Below are positions 27,667-35,330 of a DNA stretch of 64,000 nt, in pieces (position 1 is the stretch's first letter; each line of letters opens with the position of its first letter). This DNA is from Salegentibacter flavus (GTDB lineage Bacteria; Bacteroidota; Bacteroidia; Flavobacteriales; Flavobacteriaceae). Location of the stretch: NCBI RefSeq assembly GCF_900115145.1, contig NZ_FOVL01000001.1, positions 372,001 to 436,000 on the forward strand, given 5' to 3'. A model generated the notes under the pieces. That model was not told where the DNA came from and ran no database searches. It saw only the letters and a list, made by a program, of their open reading frames with translations. A program made the position numbers and the translations under genes.

Positions 27667-28641
27667 TTACTTTAATGCCGCTTCAATGGCACTCCCGTAT
27701 AGCTCTGTAAGGTTAATGTTAGCGGCCTGTGCCTGTTGTGGTAAAATACTGGCTTGGCTCAGTCCGGGCGTTGTGTTCATTTCAATAAAGTGAGGCTCCC
27801 CCTTGTGAAAAATAAATTCTGAACGGGTGAAACCTTTCATCTTTAATTTTTTATAGATCAGTTTGGCGATCTCCTGTACTTTCTTGGTTTTCTCTTCTGA
27901 AATGTTTGCCGGGGTGATTTCCTGTGACTTCCCCAGGTATTTGGCTTCGTAGTCGAAGAATTCATTTTCAGAAATGATCTCGGTAACCGGTAGGGCTCGA
28001 ACTTTGCCTTTCCAGGTGATCACTCCAACCGAAACTTCGGTGCCGTCCAGGAAAGATTCGATAATTACCTCATTGTCTTCCTTAAATGCAGTTTTGGTTG
28101 CCGGAATTAAATCTTCCTTTTTCTTAACCTTGGTGATCCCGAAGCTGCTTCCGGCACGATTAGCCTTCACGAAACAGGGTAGGCCCACGCGGTCTATAAT
28201 TTCTTCAAAATCTATCCTATCTTCTTTGTTCAAAAAATAATTTGTTGCTGCTTTTATTCCGTAGGCTTTTAAAACACTTATCAGGTCCCTTTTGTTAAAA
28301 GTGAGGGCTGCCTGGTAGTATCCGCAGGTCGTTTGAGGGATTCCCACTAATTCGAGATATGCCTGCAGTAAACCATTTTCTCCCGGTGTACCGTGGATTG
28401 TATTAAAAACGCAGTCAAAGCTTATGGTTTTTTCGCCTATCTTTACCGTAAAGTCATTCTTGTTTATCGGGTATGGATTGTCGTTTTCATCTATCACAGA
28501 CCAGCCGTTTTGTAAGATATGTACCCGATAGGGGTCATAAATTTCACGGTTTAAATGTTTATAAACCATATTACCGCTGTTTATAGAAATGTGATATTCG
28601 CTCGAATACCCGCCCATTGCGATGGCGATTTTTTTCTTCAT
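27667..28641 (-). CDS. ddl: D-alanine--D-alanine ligase
   Basis: Ddl makes the D-Ala-D-Ala dipeptide for peptidoglycan. From the ATG at 28641 the protein is 324 residues and begins MKKKIAIAMGGYSSEYHIS. ATP-grasp motifs follow: HGTPGENGLLQAYLELVGIP, KANRAGSSFGITKV, EVIIESFLDGTEVSVGV and the metal-binding FIEMNTTPGLSQ-SILP block. An upstream in-frame start at 28698 would overlap the promoter -7 box, so 28641 is preferred. It is divergent from the PASTA gene. Confidence 0.95.
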   Translation of the reverse strand: MKKKIAIAMGGYSSEYHISINSGNMVYKHLNREIYDPYRVHILQNGWSVIDENDNPYPINKNDFTVKIGEKTISFDCVFNTIHGTPGENGLLQAYLELVGIPQTTCGYYQAALTFNKRDLISVLKAYGIKAATNYFLNKEDRIDFEEIIDRVGLPCFVKANRAGSSFGITKVKKKEDLIPATKTAFKEDNEVIIESFLDGTEVSVGVITWKGKVRALPVTEIISENEFFDYEAKYLGKSQEITPANISEEKTKKVQEIAKLIYKKLKMKGFTRSEFIFHKGEPHFIEMNTTPGLSQASILPQQAQAANINLTELYGSAIEAALK

Positions 28642-28671
28642 CTTCAATTTTTGGAGTTTATTTCCGTTAAA

Positions 28672-28679
28672 CAAAAATA
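28672..28679 (-). promoter_or_regulatory. -7 element for ddl
   Basis: TATTTTTG on the minus strand is a perfect TAnnTTTG match, 30 bases before the ATG at 28641. Confidence 0.5.
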
Positions 28680-28716
28680 TCATTAATAAGGCCTGCAACC
28701 AAAAGCCCGGGTTTTA

Positions 28717-28724
28717 TATCTTTG
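28717..28724 (+). promoter_or_regulatory. -7 element for the PASTA-rluD pair
   Basis: TATCTTTG is a perfect TAnnTTTG match, 18 bases before the ATG at 28743. It covers an earlier in-frame ATG at 28722, which is therefore unlikely to be used. Confidence 0.55.
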
Positions 28725-28742
28725 TCGCTCACAAACAAATGT

Positions 28743-29348
28743 ATGGGATTATTTAAATTTATCTTTAGCAAAACTTTTTTAATTCAGCTGGTACTGGCTG
28801 TGATTGCCTTGATCGTGATCGCTTTTCTTGCATTAAAATGGCTCGATTATTCTACCAATCAGGAACAGCGTATCGAGGTACCTGATCTTTCGAAAATGTC
28901 TCTTGATAAGGTAGACGATCGTCTGGCAACGCTGGAATTGCAGTATGAGATCCTGGATTCTGCTAATTTTAATCCCGATTTTCCGCGTTTTTCGGTGATC
29001 GAACAGGTTCCCGAACCCGGACAGTATGTGAAAGAGAACCGAAAAATATATCTCACCCTTAATCCTTCGGGTTACAGAAAGGTTATTATCCCTGACCTTA
29101 TCAGAAGAACCCGCCGCCAGGCCGAACCAACCCTGCGTTCGCTTGGTTTTGAAATAGGAGACGTTACCTATAAACCTGATATCGCAAAAGACGCGGTGCT
29201 GGAATTAAGACATGAAGGCCAAAAAATAGAAGCTGGAGACGAATTGATGAAGACCTCAAAAATAGATCTTGTATTGGGGGACGGTTCCGGCCGTTATTCG
29301 GAAAGTGAAGATGAAGAGGGTGATAACGAAGAAGAACTGGAATTTTAA
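28743..29348 (+). CDS. PASTA-domain membrane protein
   Basis: From the ATG at 28743 the protein is 201 residues: a cytoplasmic start, one transmembrane helix (about 12-35), then two or three PASTA repeats (about 45-180; for example VIEQVPEPGQYVKENRKI and VIIPDLIRRTRRQAEPTLRS) and an acidic tail. PASTA domains bind peptidoglycan or beta-lactams on the outer side of the membrane. No kinase or penicillin-binding domain is attached. It sits between ddl (divergent) and an rluD-like gene, whose start overlaps its stop by 1 bp. Confidence 0.88.
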   Translation: MGLFKFIFSKTFLIQLVLAVIALIVIAFLALKWLDYSTNQEQRIEVPDLSKMSLDKVDDRLATLELQYEILDSANFNPDFPRFSVIEQVPEPGQYVKENRKIYLTLNPSGYRKVIIPDLIRRTRRQAEPTLRSLGFEIGDVTYKPDIAKDAVLELRHEGQKIEAGDELMKTSKIDLVLGDGSGRYSESEDEEGDNEEELEF

Positions 29349-30400
29349 TGAGGAAAGAAGACGATAACAACGAGATTGAGGAACAGGACGAAACCCTCTA
29401 TGAACATCACAAATTCGTAGCAAAAATTGGTCAGAAACCTTTACGGGTGGATAAATTCCTGATGAATTTTATAGAAAATGCTACCCGGAATAAAATTCAG
29501 AAAGCAGCCAAAACCGGAAATATTTATGTTAACGACGAGGCGGTAAAGCAAAACTACAAGGTAAAAGCGGGCGATATAGTGCAGGTGATGTTTGAACATC
29601 CGCCTTATGAATTCCTGCTTACTCCAGAGAATATTCCCCTTGATATTGTTTATGAAGATGATAGCTTGCTGGTTATTAATAAACCTGCAGGTATGGTTGT
29701 GCATCCCGGTCACGGGAACTACAGCGGGACCTTAATTAACGCCCTGATTTACCATTTCGATAACCTGCCAAATAACAGCAGTGAGCGCCCGGGACTGGTT
29801 CATCGTATTGATAAAGACACCAGTGGCCTGCTTGTAGTTGCGAAAACTGAACATGCGATGACGCATCTCTCTAAGCAATTTTTCGATAAAACCAGCGACC
29901 GGGAATATGTGGCCCTGGTATGGGGAAATGTGGAAGAAGATGAAGGCAAAATTGAAGGCAATATTGGGCGTCATCCTAAAAACAGATTACAGAATACAGT
30001 TTATGAAGGTGACGATGAAATTAAGGGAAAGCCAGCCGTTACTCACTACAAAGTTCTGGAGCGTTTTGGTTATGTTAGCCTGGTTTCCTGTAAACTCGAG
30101 ACAGGCCGTACTCACCAGATTCGCGTTCATATGAAGCACATTGGCCATACGCTTTTTAATGACGAACGCTATGGGGGAGATAAGATCCTTAAGGGAACTA
30201 CTTTCTCTAAATATAAGCAGTTTGTCGATAACTGTTTTAAAGTGCTTCCCCGCCAGGCCCTGCACGCCAAAACCCTTGGCTTCACTCATCCCGAAACAGG
30301 AGAGGATCTGAGTTTTGATACCGAGATCCCTCAGGATATGCAGAACTGTATTGAAAAGTGGCGCAATTATTCCAAGAACCTGAAAGATAATCTGGATTAG
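29348..30400 (+). CDS. rluD: RluA/RluD-family 23S rRNA pseudouridine synthase
   Basis: The 350-residue enzyme has an N-terminal S4 RNA-binding domain (about 30-95) and a catalytic domain with HRIDKDTSG (152-160), where Asp155 is the expected nucleophile. GRTHQIRVHMKHIGHTL is the second family block. This layout matches RluD, which modifies helix 69 of 23S rRNA, though RluC-like specificity cannot be excluded. The start overlaps the PASTA stop (TAATG), so the two are translationally coupled. Confidence 0.9.
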   Translation: MRKEDDNNEIEEQDETLYEHHKFVAKIGQKPLRVDKFLMNFIENATRNKIQKAAKTGNIYVNDEAVKQNYKVKAGDIVQVMFEHPPYEFLLTPENIPLDIVYEDDSLLVINKPAGMVVHPGHGNYSGTLINALIYHFDNLPNNSSERPGLVHRIDKDTSGLLVVAKTEHAMTHLSKQFFDKTSDREYVALVWGNVEEDEGKIEGNIGRHPKNRLQNTVYEGDDEIKGKPAVTHYKVLERFGYVSLVSCKLETGRTHQIRVHMKHIGHTLFNDERYGGDKILKGTTFSKYKQFVDNCFKVLPRQALHAKTLGFTHPETGEDLSFDTEIPQDMQNCIEKWRNYSKNLKDNLD

Positions 30401-30486
30401 TTTTTTCAAATTTCCTTGTACTTCGGATGGCTGAAACCTTATGGTTTCCTTAAATTTATAGATTTTAAATCCAGAAAACTGAAGCT

Positions 30487-31260
30487 ATGAGTAATAAAAT
30501 AAGGCCTTACGTATTGGCCGAAACCAATTGGAAACAGGTTAAAGATGAGAATTATACCGTAGCCATCCTCCCCTGGGGAGCGACTGAAGCTCATAATTAT
30601 CACCTCCCTTATGCAACCGATAATATTTTAGGGGAATCCAATGCCATAGAAGCTGCCGCCAAAGCCTGGAAGCAGAATGCAAAACCTATTGTCTTGCCTA
30701 CCATTCCTTTTGGCGTTAATACAGGCCAAATGGAAGTGAAGCTTTGTATGAATATGAATCCTTCAACCCAGTATGCGGTATTAAAAGATGTGGTTCAGGT
30801 GCTCGATGCCCATAAAATTTATAAACTGGTTATTCTGAATGCACATGGCGGGAATAATTTTAAACAGATGATTCGGGAACTAAGCCTGGAATATCCCGAT
30901 GTTTTTATTTGTGCTATTAACTGGTGGCAACTTTCAGATGCAAAAAAGTATTTTGAGGAGCCCGGCGATCACGCGGGAGAACTGGAGACCGCTACGGTGA
31001 TGCATCTAACTCCTGATCTGGTGCTTCCCCTGGAAGAAGCCGGAGATGGAGCTGCAAAAACCTTTAAAATCCGCGGACTTAAAGAAGGTTGGGCGACTTC
31101 ACAACGTGCCTGGACTAAAGTTACAGAAGATACCGGGGTAGGGAATCCCAAAGGAGCCACCGCAGAAAATGGCAGGCAATTCTTTGAGAAAACCACCGAT
31201 ATGATCGCACAGTTTATCACAGATTTGCATCACGCCGATCTTCAGGATATGTACGAATAA
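30487..31260 (+). CDS. Creatininase-family amidohydrolase
   Basis: This 257-residue protein has the metal-binding signature of the creatininase family: Glu34, His36 and Asp45 in GATEAHNYHLPYATD, then NAHGGNN and GDHAGELET. Members hydrolyse cyclic amides such as creatinine or act in riboflavin/F420 and mycofactocin pathways; none of those contexts is present here. It is followed 12 bp later by the lrgA/cidA-like gene. Substrate unknown. Confidence 0.85.
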   Translation: MSNKIRPYVLAETNWKQVKDENYTVAILPWGATEAHNYHLPYATDNILGESNAIEAAAKAWKQNAKPIVLPTIPFGVNTGQMEVKLCMNMNPSTQYAVLKDVVQVLDAHKIYKLVILNAHGGNNFKQMIRELSLEYPDVFICAINWWQLSDAKKYFEEPGDHAGELETATVMHLTPDLVLPLEEAGDGAAKTFKIRGLKEGWATSQRAWTKVTEDTGVGNPKGATAENGRQFFEKTTDMIAQFITDLHHADLQDMYE

Positions 31261-31272
31261 GCCCTGAAATTG

Positions 31273-31605
31273 ATGCTAAAAAGTCTGCTTTATATTTTCG
31301 GATTTCTGATCGCGGGAGAATTGGTCTCCTGGCTTTTCCAACTTCCCGTGGCGGGGAATATTCTGGGGATGCTATTCATCTTTATCGCCTTAAAATTAAA
31401 ACTAATTAGTTTGAAGGATGTGAAACCCGCATCAGATAAACTAATTAAATACCTCGTGATTTTCTTTATTCCCTATGGCGTTGGCTTGATGGTTCATTTT
31501 AATTTGATAGCCGAATTCTGGCTACCTATAACAGTGGCTGTGATTTTCAGCAGTATTCTTACGCTCTATATAACGGCTATAATTCTTGAAAAAACCGGGA
31601 AATGA
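31273..31605 (+). CDS. CidA/LrgA-family membrane protein
   Basis: The 110-residue protein (ATG at 31273; a TTG one codon earlier is possible) has four predicted transmembrane helices and the CidA/LrgA core PVAGNILGMLFIFIALKLK followed by FFIPYGVGLMV. The family is holin-like and was described in murein hydrolase control and in pyruvate transport. Its stop overlaps the start of the lrgB-like gene (ATGA), so the pair is made together. Confidence 0.88.
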   Translation: MLKSLLYIFGFLIAGELVSWLFQLPVAGNILGMLFIFIALKLKLISLKDVKPASDKLIKYLVIFFIPYGVGLMVHFNLIAEFWLPITVAVIFSSILTLYITAIILEKTGK

Positions 31606-32306
31606 TGCAGCAATTTTTCGAGCTTCCGGTATTTGGGGTTTTTATAACCCTGATCGCATATTTCCTTGCGGTAAAACTCAGAAAAAGGTGGAATTATTTG
31701 CTGTTGAATCCGGTGCTGATCGCCATCGCGGGAATAATTGGTTTCCTGCTAATCTTCCGGATAGATTTTGAAACCTACAATGTTGGTGGAGAATATATTA
31801 GCTTTTTCCTTGGGCCGTCTGTGGTAGCTTTAGGCGTGTTTTTTTATGAAAAATATGAAGAGGTAAAACAGAATTTAAAGATATTTATTCTTGCGGTGGT
31901 CGCCGGAGGGATTACCGGTGTGCTAAGTGTTACCGGTTTTCTTTTATTGCTGAAAGCTCCTGAGGTGATCACCAGATCTCTTGCAGCCAAATCGGTGACC
32001 ACACCTATCGCGATTGAAATAACCCGGCTTTTGAATGGAATCCCTGAAATTACTGCGGGAATAGTCATAGCAGTAGGAATATTTGGCAATGCCTTCGGCC
32101 CATTTATTCTGAAGAAATCAGGGATAAAAAGCAAGATCGCCATCGGCACGGCCCTTGGAACCGCAGCCCACGGAATTGGAACCGCAAGAGCTTTTGAAGA
32201 GGGAAAGATTCAAGGCGTTTATAGCGGCCTGGCAATGTGCCTTAATGGAATTATTACCGCTCTTATTACCCCATATCTCTTAGAATTATTTTTCAGAATC
32301 TTCTGA
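31602..32306 (+). CDS. LrgB/CidB-family membrane protein
   Basis: The 234-residue polytopic protein has about seven transmembrane helices and the LrgB signatures LLKAPEVITRSLAAKSVTTPIA, ITAGIVIAVGIFGNAFGP and GTALGTAAHGIGTARAFEEG (given here as separate blocks). It partners the preceding CidA/LrgA protein; such pairs act in cell-wall lysis control or in pyruvate and glycolate movement. The 3' end overlaps the convergent antiporter gene by 21 bp. Confidence 0.9.
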   Translation: MMQQFFELPVFGVFITLIAYFLAVKLRKRWNYLLLNPVLIAIAGIIGFLLIFRIDFETYNVGGEYISFFLGPSVVALGVFFYEKYEEVKQNLKIFILAVVAGGITGVLSVTGFLLLLKAPEVITRSLAAKSVTTPIAIEITRLLNGIPEITAGIVIAVGIFGNAFGPFILKKSGIKSKIAIGTALGTAAHGIGTARAFEEGKIQGVYSGLAMCLNGIITALITPYLLELFFRIF

Positions 32307-33575
32307 AACTCCGCTTTCTTCTTCCTCTACTACATCATTCCCAAATTTGTCTTTTTTGAAATAGCCGATAATAGAGGGAGCGGTGAGCCCATGAAAAATT
32401 ATTGAAATTAAAATAATATAAGCAGTAATGGAATGTAGTTCATTTCTGTTCTCAAACCCATCAAATTGTACAAATGCCCAGGAAAGATAAAATACCGAGC
32501 CAATTCCTTTTATGCCTAGAAAACTTATCGCCAGTTTACTTTTAAAGGATTCCTTTATTCCCGCTATTCCTATTAATCCTGCCAGGGGTCTTATTACCAA
32601 AACAAATGTAAAGGCAAATAAGATTCCTTTCCAGTCTGTTAATTCCAGCATTCCATTCATTAGCGAGCCACCAAATAAGATGATCCATACCACCAGCAAT
32701 AGCCGCTCGATTTCGTGAACAAAATCATGCATCTTCTTCTTGTAATCCCCGCTTATCTTTTCATAATATCTCAAGCTTAGGCCCGCAAAGAATACAGCCA
32801 GGAAGCCATAACCATGGAGTAATTCTGTTAAACCGTAGCTAAAAATTGTTAGCGATAATGCCAGGAATCCATCAAAAGTTTTGATGCTTGACCATCGGTG
32901 AAGCCTATCCAAAAGAAACCCTATCAATCTACCAATGGCGATACCAAGTATCACCCCGATTATAATCTTCAGTAAAAATTTATCTAAAAACCAGTCACTA
33001 AAGTCAAACATTGCCCATCCGCCTGCCTGTGCTACAAGCAGAGCCAAATAGGTAAATGGGAAAGCCATCCCGTCATTCAACCCTGCCTCGGCGGTTAAGG
33101 AAAACCTTACCCGTTCCTTGAATTTTTTTTCCCTTTTTGGGTCGTCCAGCTGGGTCTCAGCCGCCAAAACAGGATCTGTTGGGGCGAGAACGGCTGCCAG
33201 AAGCAGAGAAGATGGAACACTTAGCAATAAAAAATGATTACCCAGAAGATATGCAGAGAGCATACAAAGGGGCATTGTGACGAAAACAAGTAAGAGGGGG
33301 CGCTTCCATGTTTTAAAAGAATATTCTGTTCCTATCTTTAGACCAGCTCCCATCAGGGAGATGATCACGATCATTTCTGAAAAGTACATCAGGCTGAGAT
33401 CGTTCCACAAAGGATCTGGCCACCTCAATGGGATGTCTATATAGAAAAGTAAAAAACCTATTAACAGCAAGAGAATAGGAGAGCTGACTTTAATCTTTTT
33501 GGAAACCGAGGGTAGCCAGGCCATAATCAGGGTGGCTAAACCTACTCCTGCGAGGATAAGGTAGTGGTCTTTCAT
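32286..33575 (-). CDS. CPA1-type Na+/H+ antiporter
   Basis: This 429-residue protein has about twelve transmembrane helices and the cation/proton antiporter motifs LAPTDPVLA and the ion-binding ND pair in AEAGLNDGMAFP. It should exchange Na+ (or K+) for protons across the cytoplasmic membrane, in line with a marine or saline habitat. The short acidic C-terminal tail overlaps the lrgB gene. No TGAT-N4-RTCA site was seen within 100 bp of its start, so it is outside the regulon described to its right. Confidence 0.9.
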   Translation of the reverse strand: MKDHYLILAGVGLATLIMAWLPSVSKKIKVSSPILLLLIGFLLFYIDIPLRWPDPLWNDLSLMYFSEMIVIISLMGAGLKIGTEYSFKTWKRPLLLVFVTMPLCMLSAYLLGNHFLLLSVPSSLLLAAVLAPTDPVLAAETQLDDPKREKKFKERVRFSLTAEAGLNDGMAFPFTYLALLVAQAGGWAMFDFSDWFLDKFLLKIIIGVILGIAIGRLIGFLLDRLHRWSSIKTFDGFLALSLTIFSYGLTELLHGYGFLAVFFAGLSLRYYEKISGDYKKKMHDFVHEIERLLLVVWIILFGGSLMNGMLELTDWKGILFAFTFVLVIRPLAGLIGIAGIKESFKSKLAISFLGIKGIGSVFYLSWAFVQFDGFENRNELHSITAYIILISIIFHGLTAPSIIGYFKKDKFGNDVVEEEESGVSEDSEK

Positions 33576-33683
33576 AGGTATATAAAAATAACAGATTTTT
33601 TGCTTTGTAGCGAATATGTTTTCAGACTTTCACAAAAGGCTAACAATTAGGGGATAGGAAATGGCTCTTAGGAATTGCTTTGA

Positions 33684-33726
33684 TGATTTTCATCATTTTT
33701 TCATCAATACTATTCCGGTAAATTTA
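33684..33726 (+). promoter_or_regulatory. FNR-like site plus -7 box, promoter of the 33747 gene
   Basis: The palindrome TGAT-TTTC-ATCA (33684-33695, followed by T) is a perfect TGAT-N4-ATCA. Exactly 23 bases later is TAAATTTA (33719-33726), 7 of 8 to TAnnTTTG, and the ATG is 20 bases further. The same layout recurs five more times up to 45934. Confidence 0.75.
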
Positions 33727-33746
33727 TAGTCTGTAATCCTTGAAAA

Positions 33747-34853
33747 ATGAAGATTCTCGTTGGGATAATTCTACTGGTTCATGCCTTTATTCATCTGCTG
33801 GGTTTTTTCAAGGCATTCCAAATCGGTAAAATACGACAGCTTCAACTGGAAATCTCCAAACCTCTGGGTTTTTTATGGTTGTTCTGTACGCTTCTCTTTT
33901 TATATGTACTTTATTTATATTTCCTGGATAAATCCTGGTGGCCTTTTTTTGCACTTGCCGCTGTAATAATTTCTCAAAGTCTTATTATTCTGGCCTGGCA
34001 TGACGCCAAATATGGCAGTGTTCTTAACCTGGTTATTTTACTTATAAGTCTTCCGGCCCTGGGCAGTTTTTATTTTCAGAAAAAAACAGAAAAAGAGGTG
34101 ACCCGCTTAGTTCAACTTGATGAAACTTCAACAGAGGTATCTGCAGAATTGGAAGAGAATACTCAACTTCCGGAAATAGTCCGGAAATGGTTGAGAAATT
34201 CAGGAGTAAGAGATAACCCGGAAGTTGCTTTCGTTCGGCTTCGGCAGCAGGGTAGAATGAAGATTAAACCCGATGCAGATTGGATGCCTTTTCAGGCTAT
34301 CCAATATTTTAATGTTAAAGCGCATTCTTTCATCTGGACTGCCCGTGTTAACTCTGGATCTCCCGTTTATTTTGATGGCCGGGATAAGTTGATAAACGGG
34401 GAAGGAGAGATGCTCATTAAATTGCTCTCCCTGTTTCCCGTGGTAAATGAATATAATAATGATAAAATAGATTCCGGGGCTATGCAGCGTTTTCTCGCAG
34501 AGATCTGTTGGTTTCCCACAGCAGCCTTAAGCAATCAAATCAGTTGGGAAGCCTTGAATGGGAATGCCGCCCGGGCAGACCTGGAAATATATGGAAAAAA
34601 GGTTTCGGGGATTTTTAATTTTTCGGAAGACGGGGAGTTACTTTCTTTCCAGGCCGAACGCTTTTATGGTGGGGAACAAGATGCAAAGGAAGAAACCTGG
34701 CATATCGAAATGCTTGATTTTAAAGAGTTTTCAGGGTATAGGATTCCCAATAAATGCAGAATTACCTGGAAACTGGCAGAGGGAGATTTTACCTGGCTGG
34801 AACTGGAAATTATGGAAGTAGATTATAATAGTGGTGAGTTCTACCCAAATTAA
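33747..34853 (+). CDS. Membrane protein with DUF6544-like C-terminal domain
   Basis: The 368-residue protein has four predicted transmembrane helices (about 1-22, 45-62, 68-86, 92-110) and a soluble domain (about 135-368) with LPEIVRKWLRNSGV, RQQGRMKIKPD, QYFNVKAHSFIWTARV and a Trp-rich end. This pattern resembles proteins labelled DUF6544 or DUF6920; I am not certain which. Function unknown. It is a single-gene unit with an FNR-like site in its promoter and is the leftmost member of the putative regulon. Confidence 0.7.
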   Translation: MKILVGIILLVHAFIHLLGFFKAFQIGKIRQLQLEISKPLGFLWLFCTLLFLYVLYLYFLDKSWWPFFALAAVIISQSLIILAWHDAKYGSVLNLVILLISLPALGSFYFQKKTEKEVTRLVQLDETSTEVSAELEENTQLPEIVRKWLRNSGVRDNPEVAFVRLRQQGRMKIKPDADWMPFQAIQYFNVKAHSFIWTARVNSGSPVYFDGRDKLINGEGEMLIKLLSLFPVVNEYNNDKIDSGAMQRFLAEICWFPTAALSNQISWEALNGNAARADLEIYGKKVSGIFNFSEDGELLSFQAERFYGGEQDAKEETWHIEMLDFKEFSGYRIPNKCRITWKLAEGDFTWLELEIMEVDYNSGEFYPN

Positions 34854-34865
34854 GCCAACCTGCAC

Positions 34866-34908
34866 TGATATTTGTCATATTAATTCTGGCTTATAACTGG
34901 TAAATTTG
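34866..34908 (+). promoter_or_regulatory. FNR-like site plus perfect -7 box, promoter of the ppsA operon
   Basis: TGAT-ATTT-GTCA (34866-34877, followed by T) differs from the perfect palindrome by one base. After exactly 23 bases comes TAAATTTG (34901-34908), a perfect TAnnTTTG, and the ATG follows 24 bases later. Confidence 0.78.
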
Positions 34909-34932
34909 GGTTAAACCAATGCGCTTAAGCTT

Positions 34933-35319
34933 ATGGAAACGTCTGTCTTTCTTGCCAAATTCTGGGGCTGGTATCTGCTTATTTTTTTCTTTATCCTTAG
35001 TTTCAACCCACAAAGGATAAGGCAGATCTTCGAAGATCTCAAAGATCAAAAGTTTCTGATTCTGGCCGCCTTTGCAGCGATTATTTTAGGGCTTTTAAAC
35101 ATTCTTTTTCACAATATATGGGAACCCGATTGGCGCTTTATTATTACAGGTCTGGGTTGGATATCTCTTTTTATAGGCCTTGGACTTTTTGTGTTTCCTG
35201 ATTCTACAACCCGCCGACTAACCACCCTTAATATCAGGTTTGTGCAGGTAATCTATATCATTCTTTTCCTTATGGGAATATTTCTGTTGAATATGGGCTA
35301 CCAACTGGTATTATATTAA
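34933..35319 (+). CDS. Four-helix membrane protein, unknown function
   Basis: The 128-residue protein consists almost entirely of four hydrophobic helices (about 12-25, 42-60, 70-90, 103-125) with charged loops (NPQRIRQIFEDLKDQK; PDSTTRRLTTL). I do not recognise a family. It is the first gene of the unit reading into ppsA (11-bp gap) and the P-type ATPase, and its promoter carries the FNR-like site, so it is likely to work with, or respond to the same signal as, those genes. Confidence 0.75.
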   Translation: METSVFLAKFWGWYLLIFFFILSFNPQRIRQIFEDLKDQKFLILAAFAAIILGLLNILFHNIWEPDWRFIITGLGWISLFIGLGLFVFPDSTTRRLTTLNIRFVQVIYIILFLMGIFLLNMGYQLVLY

Positions 35320-35330
35320 AATTCTGAATT

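Noticed and set aside
33576-33683. Na+/H+ antiporter as a member of the FNR-like regulon
   Set aside because: The nearest site faces the other gene and lies more than 100 bp from the antiporter start, outside the shared layout.
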